A DNA stretch of 64,000 bases. Origin: PGYR01 sp041675005. Lineage in GTDB: Bacteria; Bacteroidota; Ignavibacteria; Kapaibacteriales; UBA2268. Location: positions 62,001 through 126,000 of the forward strand of contig JBAYUQ010000001.1 in assembly GCA_041675005.1 (NCBI GenBank). The letters run 5' to 3'. The position numbers were made by a program, and so were the translations under genes. Below the pieces are notes generated by a model. It saw nothing but the letters and a program-made list of their open reading frames with translations. It was not told the DNA's origin and made no database searches. Below, in pieces: positions 18,601-27,257 of the stretch (position 1 is its first letter; every line of letters starts with the position of its first letter).

Positions 18601-19012
18601 CAATCTCTTGTACAATTGGATCTTGATCCAAATCTGTAGGTAAATCTTTCATTGCCATATCAACTTTATCAGCAATTCGTTGCTTTGCAACTGCTGGATC
18701 TATATCAGTATTGAACTCTACAGTAATAGCTGAGTAGTTCTGTACGGATTGACTGACTATCTTTTTCACACCAGAAACTGATTTCAATTGTTGTTCAATT
18801 GGTCTAGTTATTAGTGTCTCTATATCATCAGGAGAAGTCCCTTGGTATATTGTTTGTATGTAAATAGTTGGAATTACTATCTCAGGAAACTTCTCTTTAG
18901 GTAAGCCCATATAAGCTAGCAAACCTATAGCAACTAAGATAAATGATAGAACAAAAATACTGACTCTATTATTTATCGCCCAGTTGGTGGGCTTAAAAAT
19001 TGGATTAGACAT
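15593..19012 (-). CDS. RND-family efflux transporter (AcrB/HAE1-like)
   Basis: 1139 residues with the typical RND layout: a first membrane helix (NNRVSIFVLSFILVAIGLLAYMGLP in parts), porter domain (QSVQNYSAITVEFN, DLDQDPIVQEID), a membrane bundle with GLGILVDNAIVVVENTYR, a second porter domain and a second bundle (LAGIVVNNGILLIDFTD). It exports lipophilic substrates using the proton gradient, as part of a tripartite pump with the adaptor at 19025 and the channel at 20191. The gene order tetR-tolC-MFP-RND on one strand marks a regulated efflux operon. Substrate cannot be told from sequence. Confidence 0.95.
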   Translation of the reverse strand: MSNPIFKPTNWAINNRVSIFVLSFILVAIGLLAYMGLPKEKFPEIVIPTIYIQTIYQGTSPDDIETLITRPIEQQLKSVSGVKKIVSQSVQNYSAITVEFNTDIDPAVAKQRIADKVDMAMKDLPTDLDQDPIVQEIDFSEMPIMTVNISGDYNLDILKNYADDLQDRIEGLTQITRADMIGALEKEVQVNLDLYRMTAANVSFNDVYSAIKDENVNIGGGNLDVGRLERAIRVIGEFHDVSEIGNILVTSSKSDKIYLRDIATIEFTNEERSSFARMNKKPVIALSVIKRSGENLIEASDEINAVIADMKENVFPDDLNVTITGDLSDNTRVAITDLINSVIIGFILVTVVLMFFMGVSNAVYVGLAVPLSAAISFIVLPPLDFTFNIIVTFSFLLGLGILVDNAIVVVENTYRLHFTEGMPIKEAANTASAEVFSAVLAGTLTTLAPFFPLLFWPGIMGEFMFFLPAVLIILLTASLIVAFIINPVFAVQFMDSMKQGVTKKPTMGFYITTFSIFGLGLLLSLSGVSTLGNLIMIAIVLFWFNKFILTPIIIRKFQATFVPWLIKTYKSTLTYILKGKRPALVLIGVFFALILSIFIFAVATPKVEFFPNPDPNNVMVYLELPLGTRAEITDSITTIVENKVIDIVGENNPIVTSVISNVGVGAGDPMNPDRSVKPNKGKVTVSFVEFGKRNGENTWEYMEKIRKGIGEMAGVDIQVDKEQGGPPTGKPINIEISGADFDKLVDFSKKFKYTLVDSLNIQGIENLQSNLELNKPEILVEINREKANKEGLSTSQISSAIRTALYGTEVTKYRTADDDYPVQLRLREEYRQNIDQLMNIKLTFREKTGDFRQVPISAFADIKFQNTFGGINRKDVERTVTLSSNVLSGYNANQINQEITKTAKEFNLPAGYEIKLTGEQEQQKETGEFLMKAFLISMLLVFFILVTMFNSTIKPLMIFSTIIFSVIGVLLGYAITGMDFVIVMSGVGIIALAGIVVNNGILLIDFTDIRLKEGMKPTSSIIDGGVVRLQPVILTAGSTMLGLVPLALGFNINFATLFSDFAPNISFGSDNTVFWAPMSWAIIFGLTFSTFLTLLVVPTMYTIQFAVRQKYALSRSRGHGVGSAMKYTIFGKRPRFAGQ

Positions 19013-19024
19013 GTATTTCTCTTA

Positions 19025-20167
19025 TTATTTCTGTTGACTTGTTTTTATTAAATCGCCTTCTCTTACGTTCTCATAACCTACTGAAATGATTTTGTCGTCT
19101 AGTTTCAAACCACCTATTATTTCAGTAACACCATTATAAGTTTTCCCTTTGACAATGATTTTCTTAGCTGCTTCTAATTTTTGATTCTTATTTTTACTAG
19201 CTACTAATACATATTCAGTTGTACCTTCTTGTTGTATCAAGTTAGTTGGTAGAGTAATAGCGTCTTCAATCTCAGCAGTTTTGAATTTGACTGTTGCTAA
19301 CATTGCAGGTTTTACTTTGCTATAGACTGATTTCGGTAAATCTACATATATACTTACAGTTCTATTAACTCTATCTATTGATTGAGAAATAGCACTTATT
19401 GTTAAATTCAAAGTATCAATTTCCAAATCAGGGAATATTATATTAGCTTTATCACCTTTTTTCAATTTTCTAGCTACTGCTTCTGAAATGTCAGTTTTCA
19501 CTTTTAGATTGCTTTCGCTCACTAAGTGGAATGCAGGTGCACTTGGTGACGCTGTTTCTCCCTCTTTGATATATATTTTATCAATTACCCCACTAAATGG
19601 AGCTGTGATACGCATATTTGATAACTCTTCGTTTAATATAGCGATTCTGTTTTCCATAGATTCTTTATCATTCTTAGCTTTTAAGAAATCTACTTCACTT
19701 CCTACATTTTTTTCCCAAACGCCTTTTTGTTTCTCAAATACAGTTTTGATAAACTCGTAACTATCTTTAGCTTCTTTTAGTCTTTTAAGTACCATTTGAT
19801 TGTCTATTTGTGCTAATAATTGACCTTTAGAAACTCTTTGACCTTCTTGTACTGATACGTTACTAACAACTCCCATTGCTTTGGGATTCATATTCACATC
19901 TTGGTCAGATTGCACTTCACCATAAACACTAGTATAGTGAGAAAATGGATTTTTATTCAAATCCATAACTTCGACTGGTACTGTTTTTTCTACAGTTCCC
20001 AACTGCAAACGCAAATCTGCAATTTTTGTATCTAAATCAGCTCTTTCTGATTCTAGTTTCTTTAACCTTTCTTCGATTGATATTTCAGAGTTTGCACTTT
20101 CTGAACATGATACAGCAAATAATGAAATCGACATTATCATTAGTACTATTATATTTTTTGCTTTCAC
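19025..20167 (-). CDS. RND efflux periplasmic adaptor (membrane fusion protein)
   Basis: 380 residues. An N-terminal lipoprotein signal (IMSISLFAVSC then SESANSE) gives a lipidated Cys. A coiled-coil follows (about residues 27-60), then the lipoyl/barrel-sandwich halves GVVSNVSVQEGQRVSKGQLLAQID and FSGVIDKIYIKEGE, and beta-barrel and membrane-proximal domains. It bridges the RND pump and the outer-membrane channel. It lies 12 bases before the RND gene and 23 bases after the channel gene. Confidence 0.93.
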   Translation of the reverse strand: MKAKNIIVLMIMSISLFAVSCSESANSEISIEERLKKLESERADLDTKIADLRLQLGTVEKTVPVEVMDLNKNPFSHYTSVYGEVQSDQDVNMNPKAMGVVSNVSVQEGQRVSKGQLLAQIDNQMVLKRLKEAKDSYEFIKTVFEKQKGVWEKNVGSEVDFLKAKNDKESMENRIAILNEELSNMRITAPFSGVIDKIYIKEGETASPSAPAFHLVSESNLKVKTDISEAVARKLKKGDKANIIFPDLEIDTLNLTISAISQSIDRVNRTVSIYVDLPKSVYSKVKPAMLATVKFKTAEIEDAITLPTNLIQQEGTTEYVLVASKNKNQKLEAAKKIIVKGKTYNGVTEIIGGLKLDDKIISVGYENVREGDLIKTSQQK

Positions 20168-20190
20168 TTTATTTTAATCCTATTTATTAT

Positions 20191-21558
20191 TTATTTTGCT
20201 ATTTTATATTTATCTGAATAATTGCCAAGTAGTTGGTCTAATTGTGCGTAAGATATAAGCAACTCAAACTTAGTTCTTAGGTTATTAATCTTAGCTGTTC
20301 TCAGTGCTAGATCCGAATCATTAATTTCTAAAAGAGAACCAATTCCTTCTTCATATCTGATTTTAGAAATATCATAACCTCTTTGTGCTTGACTTATATT
20401 TCTTGTATTAGCTTCTAGTTGTTTTTGAGAAGATTGAATTCTCTTTACCAGATTTTTTACTTGCGATTTCAATGATAATTCTACTAACTCTGTTTGAGTT
20501 TTAGTCTTTTTCAAATCCAATTCAGCTTTCTCTACTCTAGCATTTGTTTGTAAACCAGAGAACAAATTCATTTTGAATCTTAATCCTACTTGCGAAGTGC
20601 TTGCAGTTGGGAAGTTGAAATCATTTGATTGACCTTGCAAAGAGTAGTTCCCAAAAGCAGATAGAGTTGGCAAATATTCCGATTCGTAAACGGCGATAAA
20701 ATCTTTGTTTACTTCTTCCTGCATATTAAGTGCAGATAACTGTGGATTGACTAATAGTATTTGGTCTTCTATTTCTTCTATTTTATACTCATCACTATAA
20801 TCATCTTTGAATGAATTTAATTGGTCTGTTAAATCAATTTTTACTTGAGGCTCCATACCCATTATAACTTTCAAGTTATTCTTTGCAGATTCATATTCAT
20901 TTTCAGCTGATATTAATTGAGGTGCAAAGTTCTCCACTTGTACTTCTGCTCTTATCATATCATACTCTCCAATTAGCCCTTCATTGAAAAGTGTTTTGAT
21001 ATCTTTGAAGCTTGTTTCAGCATTAGTTTTACTTGCTTTTACCAATTCGTAAGACTCCTTTTGCAATAAAGCTTGCATATAAGCACTTTTGACGTTGAAT
21101 ACTAACTCATCTACCTTCACATTCATATTCAATTTAGCAGCATCATAATAATTGTCTGCTCCAGAAATTGAACGGAATACCGCCGAATTGAATATAGTTT
21201 GAGATACATCTATTCTTGCATCTATCGCATTGTCAGATGACGCCTTAATGAATCTACCTGCACCACCGGTGCTTCCATCCGGAGAAGGAAATAAGTCACC
21301 GGATATATAAAACTGCATTGGTTCCAAATATCGAGTGTAGTTAGCACTAAGGTCAACAGTAGGTAGTGCATGACCATAAGCTTCATCTACATCAGCTTCG
21401 GCTTTATTTACATCGTATATGGCACTTTTAAGTTGTTTGTTGTTTTCTAGTGCCAATTTGATAGCGTCATCTAGTGATACTTTTTCTTGTGCGAATGTAT
21501 TTATAGTTGCGAACAACATAATTGCTAATAGAGCATATAAGCTCTTCCCGTAATTCAT
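20191..21558 (-). CDS. TolC-family outer membrane efflux protein
   Basis: About 455 residues, with signal peptide MNYGKSLYALLAIMLFATIN...FAQ. The first repeat starts VSLDDAIKLALENN, the hallmark of TolC family proteins, and the second half has GLRFKMNLFSGLQTNARVEKA. Long alpha-helical stretches form the periplasmic tunnel. I chose ATG 21558, preceded by GAAGGAAG, over an ATG 30 bases upstream that overlaps tetR and would add charged residues before the signal peptide. It is the channel of the neighbouring RND pump. Confidence 0.93.
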   Translation of the reverse strand: MNYGKSLYALLAIMLFATINTFAQEKVSLDDAIKLALENNKQLKSAIYDVNKAEADVDEAYGHALPTVDLSANYTRYLEPMQFYISGDLFPSPDGSTGGAGRFIKASSDNAIDARIDVSQTIFNSAVFRSISGADNYYDAAKLNMNVKVDELVFNVKSAYMQALLQKESYELVKASKTNAETSFKDIKTLFNEGLIGEYDMIRAEVQVENFAPQLISAENEYESAKNNLKVIMGMEPQVKIDLTDQLNSFKDDYSDEYKIEEIEDQILLVNPQLSALNMQEEVNKDFIAVYESEYLPTLSAFGNYSLQGQSNDFNFPTASTSQVGLRFKMNLFSGLQTNARVEKAELDLKKTKTQTELVELSLKSQVKNLVKRIQSSQKQLEANTRNISQAQRGYDISKIRYEEGIGSLLEINDSDLALRTAKINNLRTKFELLISYAQLDQLLGNYSDKYKIAK

Positions 21559-21574
21559 TTTTCTTCCTTCGATT

Positions 21575-22210
21575 TTATTTTTTATCATTTTGTTCTTTCA
21601 CTATTATTTTATTGTATTTAGTATATCCTTCACGGGAGAATACTCCTTCAAAAAATATCATACTCAAGTAATCGTACAATTCTTCCATAGAATGTTGGTT
21701 ACTGTCAATTGCTATCGTAAACATGTGGTTCATCATAGCATAATACATTTCAGAGACTATTTTTATTGGAATGTCTTTTCTAAAATAATTCTCTTCTAAT
21801 CCTCTAGAGTAAAAATCTTCGAAGACTTTGACTATACTTTCACGTCTAATCTCTTCAACTTTCATTGATAACTCTGGAGCATTTCTCTTTAAATCTTTCA
21901 AAAAAGCTATAGGCGCATTTGTTAAGTCTTTTGCGTTTCTATATCCTATCAATCGCATCTTCTCAAGAAAGTCTATGTCTAGATCATATATATCTTGGAA
22001 CATATCTTTTTTCTCTGTCATACGACATTTCATTACTTCCCAGAAAATCTCTTCTTTGCTGTTGAAGTATTGATAGATTGTTTTCTTGCTTACGCCAGCG
22101 GCTTTTGCCACTTCGTCAACTGTAACTTTTGTGTATCCAAACTGCATAAATTCTCTTTGTGCAGCTTGTGATATCTTTTCTTTAGATGATATTGGTGTTT
22201 GTTTTGTCAT
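21575..22210 (-). CDS. TetR/AcrR-family transcriptional regulator
   Basis: 211 residues. The N-terminal helix-turn-helix is clear: ISQAAQREFMQFGYTKVTVDEVAKAAGVSKKTIYQYF in parts, then an all-helical ligand-binding domain. It heads the efflux operon and most likely represses its own transcription and that of the downstream tolC, adaptor and RND genes until an inducer binds. That regulation is inferred from position. I could not find a convincing palindromic operator in the 146 bases upstream. Confidence 0.93.
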   Translation of the reverse strand: MTKQTPISSKEKISQAAQREFMQFGYTKVTVDEVAKAAGVSKKTIYQYFNSKEEIFWEVMKCRMTEKKDMFQDIYDLDIDFLEKMRLIGYRNAKDLTNAPIAFLKDLKRNAPELSMKVEEIRRESIVKVFEDFYSRGLEENYFRKDIPIKIVSEMYYAMMNHMFTIAIDSNQHSMEELYDYLSMIFFEGVFSREGYTKYNKIIVKEQNDKK

Positions 22211-22356
22211 TGTATGGAAACTTTTTACACTATATTAGTTTATTATTATGCGAAATTATACTTCTTCAACGTTTAATACAACAAAAAAGTTTACTAGGAA
22301 ACTGAAATTGTGTTATTAGTTTCTATACTCTTTTGTCCTTTATTATGTGATTCGGC

Positions 22357-24525
22357 TTAGATTAAGCCTGATAGTTTCCTGATAACCCACTCAGTAGCAA
22401 AACACATAAGCGAAATTATAAGAAATAGGGGTAGGTTCCAAAGTGCATAATCTTGCTTTTTGGAGATGAATTTTTCTTTGAAGTTTTCTTTTGCTTTTAT
22501 TTCTTCAAAAAGTTTCGATATATTATTAGAGTAAAACTTGCCATCAGTTGCCTCAGAAATACTATTTAATAGGTTCTTATTCATAGTCAATTCCGAGTAT
22601 TCTGGGTTCATTTCGCCGACTATAAACCTACCGGTGCTTTTACCCATCACATCTTTACCGATACTAGCTTGCCCTTCATAAGTGTAATCTCCTTTGGAAA
22701 GGTTTTCTAGCTTATAGTAGTACTGACCATTGCCAATATCTGAAAGCAATAGTTCTCGAGGTTTACCATTTTCACTTTTAACTGTAACTGCGATTTTAGC
22801 CTCATCTACAGGTAAGTAGCTATCATCATACAATTGTGCTATGAACTCAACGGTTTCGCCTTCTGTATATGTACGTTTATTAGTTTTTAGCACAAATGAA
22901 TCAAAGCTGTTATCAATACTTAACCAACGAACGCTATTATCCATCAATTGCGAATATAAATCAACTACATCTTTTCCCTTTGATAATTCCTCAGCATAGC
23001 CTTGTAGTTTCCATCTTTGTAGCCCGTAGCCCAATACGAAGATTCCTCGCTTATTACCCAAAGTTCGTGAGACTATAAGCGGCTCATTCATTGCACTATT
23101 ACCAAAAGTGTAGTTCATCAATATGTTTGCTTCTGGATTCGGTTTTATGAAAGTTTCGGTTTTGGAAATAGGGGGGAGGGCGTTCCATTTTTCTATATCA
23201 CTTTTATCACCATTAACTCTTAGTATAGAGTTACCAACTTCCTTAGCGTTCACACTTGGTAAAACTTCCATCTCATTTCTTCCTTCAGAAAGAACTGTGA
23301 AAGGTACATGTTCACCTAGTTTAGCTAGTTTCTTGTAATCGATATCGCTCGATGCTATGAATAGAAGTGGCTTACCTCTATCTAATTCTCGCTTTATTAG
23401 TTCCAAGTACTTCACATCAGTTGAAGCATTAGGAAACCCTACAAGTATTATTATCTCGGCATCTTGCAGGTCTTTCTGTTTGAAATCATCATAGAAGCTA
23501 GTCGCATTTTTCTGAACGTATTTGTGCAGTTCCTGATTCTTATTCTTAGTTAACTCTTTTACTAGGAAAGACACATCATAACTTGGTCGTCCACCGAATA
23601 GTGCTACGCTTTTTTTATTTTCTAATACTCTTACTATATCTGATTTGCTATTATTAAGCTTTGTTATTTCTTCATCGAAGCTATCCACCGTGGCGTTTAG
23701 TTTATAGTTTCCAGGTTTATCAGGTGTAAATGAGAATTTCAGCTTATACCTAGTCTGATTCTTTACTAGTTTGACTTTCTCTTCACCTATTAACTTACCA
23801 TTAGTAGTTACCTTTACGTTCACCTCTTTATCATAAATACCATTAGCATCTAAATTAATAAATATAGGTGTTGGTGTATTAATATATGAGACTTCATTCG
23901 TTATCAAATCTGTGATTTTCAAATCCTTAGGGCTATTAGTATCACCTATTCCAACTGAAAACACTGGTTTACCAAAGCTTTGAGCTGCATAGAATGGGTT
24001 TTCTCCAGCATTATATGCTCCATCAGTTAATAGTACTACCGCTTGTATATTCGAAGTGTCTTGTCTGTACTCTAACTCGCGCATAGCTTTTGATATATCT
24101 GTGCGTTTTCCTTTACTTTTCAGTGTCGCCAGACTATCGATGCTAAAATCATTTATATTATCATCGAAGGCAAAGAATATATCTTCTTCGTTAGCTTTAT
24201 CTTGGATTTCTTTGATTATCTTATCGTAAACAGCTTTTCGATCTATACTTGCATCTTTTATTGATATGGATTCACTATCATCTATCAAGAATGCGATTTT
24301 GGGTTTTATCACTTCATCGAATGAATTAGTAACTATCGGCTGGAAAATAGCGAATAGTAAAAGTAGCATACCTATAATCCTTAGAGTAAGCAAGGTGGCC
24401 CTCTTCACCCCTGATATTGGTGGGTTTGTGCTTCTATATGAATAGAAACTAACACCAATAATGAGTAAAGCCAATACTATAAATAATACCCAAGATCCAC
24501 TAATCGCCAAACTATAAGAATTCAT
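22357..24525 (-). CDS. Membrane-anchored von Willebrand factor A domain protein
   Basis: 722 residues. Two N-terminal membrane helices (SWVLFIVLALLIIGVSFYSY and LLTLRIIGMLLLLFAIFQP) are followed by a VWA domain with a MIDAS-like FLIDDSESIS and VVLLTDGAYNAGENP. A large extracytoplasmic region (class I glutamine amidotransferase-like fold in related proteins) and a last helix (LFLIISLMCFATEWVI) complete it. Related proteins in Bacteroidota are uncharacterised and often lie near BatA/BatB-type genes; none are adjacent here. Single-gene unit, divergent from the flavin reductase. Confidence 0.82.
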   Translation of the reverse strand: MNSYSLAISGSWVLFIVLALLIIGVSFYSYRSTNPPISGVKRATLLTLRIIGMLLLLFAIFQPIVTNSFDEVIKPKIAFLIDDSESISIKDASIDRKAVYDKIIKEIQDKANEEDIFFAFDDNINDFSIDSLATLKSKGKRTDISKAMRELEYRQDTSNIQAVVLLTDGAYNAGENPFYAAQSFGKPVFSVGIGDTNSPKDLKITDLITNEVSYINTPTPIFINLDANGIYDKEVNVKVTTNGKLIGEEKVKLVKNQTRYKLKFSFTPDKPGNYKLNATVDSFDEEITKLNNSKSDIVRVLENKKSVALFGGRPSYDVSFLVKELTKNKNQELHKYVQKNATSFYDDFKQKDLQDAEIIILVGFPNASTDVKYLELIKRELDRGKPLLFIASSDIDYKKLAKLGEHVPFTVLSEGRNEMEVLPSVNAKEVGNSILRVNGDKSDIEKWNALPPISKTETFIKPNPEANILMNYTFGNSAMNEPLIVSRTLGNKRGIFVLGYGLQRWKLQGYAEELSKGKDVVDLYSQLMDNSVRWLSIDNSFDSFVLKTNKRTYTEGETVEFIAQLYDDSYLPVDEAKIAVTVKSENGKPRELLLSDIGNGQYYYKLENLSKGDYTYEGQASIGKDVMGKSTGRFIVGEMNPEYSELTMNKNLLNSISEATDGKFYSNNISKLFEEIKAKENFKEKFISKKQDYALWNLPLFLIISLMCFATEWVIRKLSGLI

Positions 24526-24655
24526 TAACTAATTCGTTTATTGCAAAATCATTAATACGAAGTAGCAATTTATAAAGTTTAATATCAGCAATAAAATAAA
24601 ATATCGTGGAACTTTATTAATTTACATTTTTTATAATAACAAAAACTAAAAAACT

Positions 24656-25375
24656 ATGGCATTAGAATATTACCAAGCCGAAGTATATAATATAATTCAA
24701 GAAACTCCAGCAGTTAGAAGATTTCAACTCCGATTCAACGATTTAGACGTATTTGATTTCAAAGCAGGTCAATATGTTAAAGTTGATATGCCTCTGAATA
24801 GTACGAAAAATTATCGACAGTACTCTATTTCATCTGAACCAAAAGGCAATAATGAAATAGAACTCCTTATTGTATTAAAAGAAGGGGGAGACGGCACAGC
24901 TTATATGTTCAACGAAGTAAAAGTTGGTTCTATGCTTACGGTATCTCGTGCTTTAGGTAGATTTGTATTGCCTGATACTATTGACAGAGAAATCTGCTTT
25001 ATCTGTACTGGCGTTGGACTTGCCCCATTCCGTTCTATGTACTTAGATGTACTTAACAAGAATATTCCCCACAAAGGAATGCACCTAATTTTCGGTACTC
25101 GTACTCGTGAAGATCTATGCTATGCAGAAGAGCTATTTGGACTAGACAAAGAAGATAATAACTTCCACTACCATCCTGTTCTATCTCGTGAAGAAAGTGC
25201 TGATTGGACTGGCAGAAAGGGTTACTTACACCAAATTTATAAAGAGTTATATGCAGAAAAGCCAGATGCTATATTCTACCTATGCGGTTGGGACGATATG
25301 ATAAAAGAAGCCCGTGCGAACCTAATGGAAATTGGCTATGGCAGAAGGGATATCTTGTTTGAGAAGTATGACTAA
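24656..25375 (+). CDS. FAD-binding ferredoxin/flavodoxin-NADP reductase-like oxidoreductase
   Basis: 239 residues. An FNR-like beta-barrel has the FAD motif RQYSISSEP, and the NAD(P) half has CTGVGLAPFRSMY and FYLCGWDDMIKEA. No iron-sulfur domain is fused, so it works with a separate carrier. Family members pass electrons between NAD(P)H and ferredoxin or flavodoxin, or reduce flavins. The partner is unknown. Confidence 0.88.
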   Translation: MALEYYQAEVYNIIQETPAVRRFQLRFNDLDVFDFKAGQYVKVDMPLNSTKNYRQYSISSEPKGNNEIELLIVLKEGGDGTAYMFNEVKVGSMLTVSRALGRFVLPDTIDREICFICTGVGLAPFRSMYLDVLNKNIPHKGMHLIFGTRTREDLCYAEELFGLDKEDNNFHYHPVLSREESADWTGRKGYLHQIYKELYAEKPDAIFYLCGWDDMIKEARANLMEIGYGRRDILFEKYD

Positions 25376-25389
25376 TAAAATCTAATCAA

Positions 25390-25419
25390 AAACTGGGTGT
25401 GTTTGTAAACACCCAGTTT
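25390..25419. terminator. Bidirectional terminator
   Basis: AAACTGGGTGT (25390-25400) pairs with ACACCCAGTTT (25409-25419) around an 8-base loop. It lies between the converging flavin reductase and DUF4386 genes. Confidence 0.85.
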
Positions 25420-25429
25420 ACAATTATAA

Positions 25430-26110
25430 TCAAATGGCCCGTTCTTCAATTTTCTTCACTCCTTTAATCAAGAGCCAAACTGTAAATGAAAATTCACCTA
25501 ACACTCCTGCTACAATAACAAAGCTTTCTAAGATTTCTTTATAATGAATATAGTTGTTTATAGCTATTTGTGCAGTACTATCTACAATATAACCAATACC
25601 TGAGAGTAGAATTAATAATCCCAATATTCTAGGAAATAATTCTGATTTATAAAGTAACTGACTTAATAGAATCAGATGAATGCCAAAGACTATAAGCCCG
25701 TAATTCCATATTATATTAAAATCTATAAAAGGCTGCATCGATAAATTCGAAGTCAAATCTCGGACATCATTAACTAGACTTATGTCGATTATACTTTTGA
25801 GTGCAAGAAAGAAAATACCAGCATTAATTATTCTTAAAATTGATGAAGTTAAGGCTAAATTTTTATTTATATTCTTGAATAATAAATATAGTGGCCATGA
25901 AAGTAAAAGGTCAATTACTACCATTATGAAAAATGATAAGACACCATAATTATAAGTTTCAAAATTATTTGTTATGTTTTCAAAAGTACTAATTGCATCA
26001 CCGGCAACAACCATATTCTCGAGAACATAAAAGTTTCCGAAAAACCCAGTAATAAATATTATTAAATAACCTAGACCTGTCAATCTTGCAATAGTTTTAA
26101 TATTTTTCAT
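25430..26110 (-). CDS. DUF4386 family integral membrane protein
   Basis: 226 residues with six hydrophobic segments. The opening (KTIARLTGLGYLIIFITGFFGNF) and overall plan match DUF4386, an uncharacterised membrane family. It follows an MDR dehydrogenase and an AraC-type regulator on the same strand, a combination also seen in other bacteria, which suggests a common inducible unit. No function is known. Confidence 0.82.
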   Translation of the reverse strand: MKNIKTIARLTGLGYLIIFITGFFGNFYVLENMVVAGDAISTFENITNNFETYNYGVLSFFIMVVIDLLLSWPLYLLFKNINKNLALTSSILRIINAGIFFLALKSIIDISLVNDVRDLTSNLSMQPFIDFNIIWNYGLIVFGIHLILLSQLLYKSELFPRILGLLILLSGIGYIVDSTAQIAINNYIHYKEILESFVIVAGVLGEFSFTVWLLIKGVKKIEERAI

Positions 26111-26135
26111 TTTAATCTCTATTATCTTATATTTA

Positions 26136-27128
26136 TTAATGATTAGAAGTTATAACTACATTACCTTTCTTGTGACCTGTATCTATATAGGCGTGAGCCT
26201 GTGCAACTTTTTCTAGCGGGAATTGTCGATCAATGACTGTCTTAAGCTTTCCCTCTTTGAAGATATCTATAAGTTGAAAAAGTAAATTTTTTAACTCATC
26301 TTTCTTTTTCATACCAGTTGCATCAAACCTTGCTTTTTTATTTCCTATTAAAGAAGTCAAAAACATTTGAAATAGTAAACTTAGCTTTAATACAGGTGAA
26401 ATATATTTACCATTTTTTGAAAGAACTTTTTTTACTTTTCCGAAAGAGCTTATCCCAATCGTATCGTATATTAAGTCATAATTAATTTCTCTATTTAGAA
26501 AATTTTCTTGTGAGTAATCTATTACAAAATCAGCACCTAAAGATTTAACTAAACTAATATTCCTATTACTACTTACCCCTGTAACTTCTGCACCATAATA
26601 CTTTGCTAACTGAACAGCAGAAGTACCTAAAGAGCCTGATGCACCGATGATTAGTACTCTTTGACCTGGTTGTATTTCCCCTACATTTTTCAAAAAATTT
26701 ATTGAAGTAAGGTGTCCATCACTATAGGTTGCTGCTTCTTCAAAACTTAGATTTTGAGGTTTATGTATTATCACTTCGTCCATTGAAATAGTTATATACT
26801 CTGCATTAGCACTAAAATTTGTAGTAGATTCACCGAAGACTTCATCATTCTCCTCAAAGTTATTAACTTTAGCCCCTTTGCTAATTATTACTCCAGCAAA
26901 TCCAGTTCCTGGTATGGTATGCTTTGGTTTAGTAATACCTAAGAAAAATCGACCGAAATAAGGTTTTCCTCTTCTAATCATACTATCAGCACGAGTCGAA
27001 GAACTATAAAGCACTTTTACAAGTACTTCATTTTCCTTAGGAATTGGAAGGTCTACCTCTCCATATTTTATTTTATCTGGGGCCCCGTATCCAGTTAACA
27101 CTGCTGCATTCATTTTTTTAGTTTCCAT
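26136..27128 (-). CDS. Zinc-independent MDR alcohol dehydrogenase / quinone reductase-like
   Basis: 330 residues. A GroES-like N-terminal half (NAAVLTGYGAPDKIKYGEV, PGTGFAGVI) is followed by a Rossmann NAD(P)-binding half with VLIIGASGSLGTSAVQLAKYYGA. The zinc ligands of classical alcohol dehydrogenases are not seen, which favours NADPH:quinone-reductase-like members. Two in-frame ATGs (27128 and 27113) are possible starts. The gene ends 25 bases before DUF4386. Confidence 0.88.
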   Translation of the reverse strand: METKKMNAAVLTGYGAPDKIKYGEVDLPIPKENEVLVKVLYSSSTRADSMIRRGKPYFGRFFLGITKPKHTIPGTGFAGVIISKGAKVNNFEENDEVFGESTTNFSANAEYITISMDEVIIHKPQNLSFEEAATYSDGHLTSINFLKNVGEIQPGQRVLIIGASGSLGTSAVQLAKYYGAEVTGVSSNRNISLVKSLGADFVIDYSQENFLNREINYDLIYDTIGISSFGKVKKVLSKNGKYISPVLKLSLLFQMFLTSLIGNKKARFDATGMKKKDELKNLLFQLIDIFKEGKLKTVIDRQFPLEKVAQAHAYIDTGHKKGNVVITSNH

Positions 27129-27257
27129 TATAAATCTCTTTTTTTAGTTTTACAATTAATAATTGATTCAAAACTAGTGCATGTTTCATCTGCAATCGTT
27201 CAGAAAAAATATTAATGAGTTCGAGATTATAATTTTGAACAAAAAAGTATGGAAACT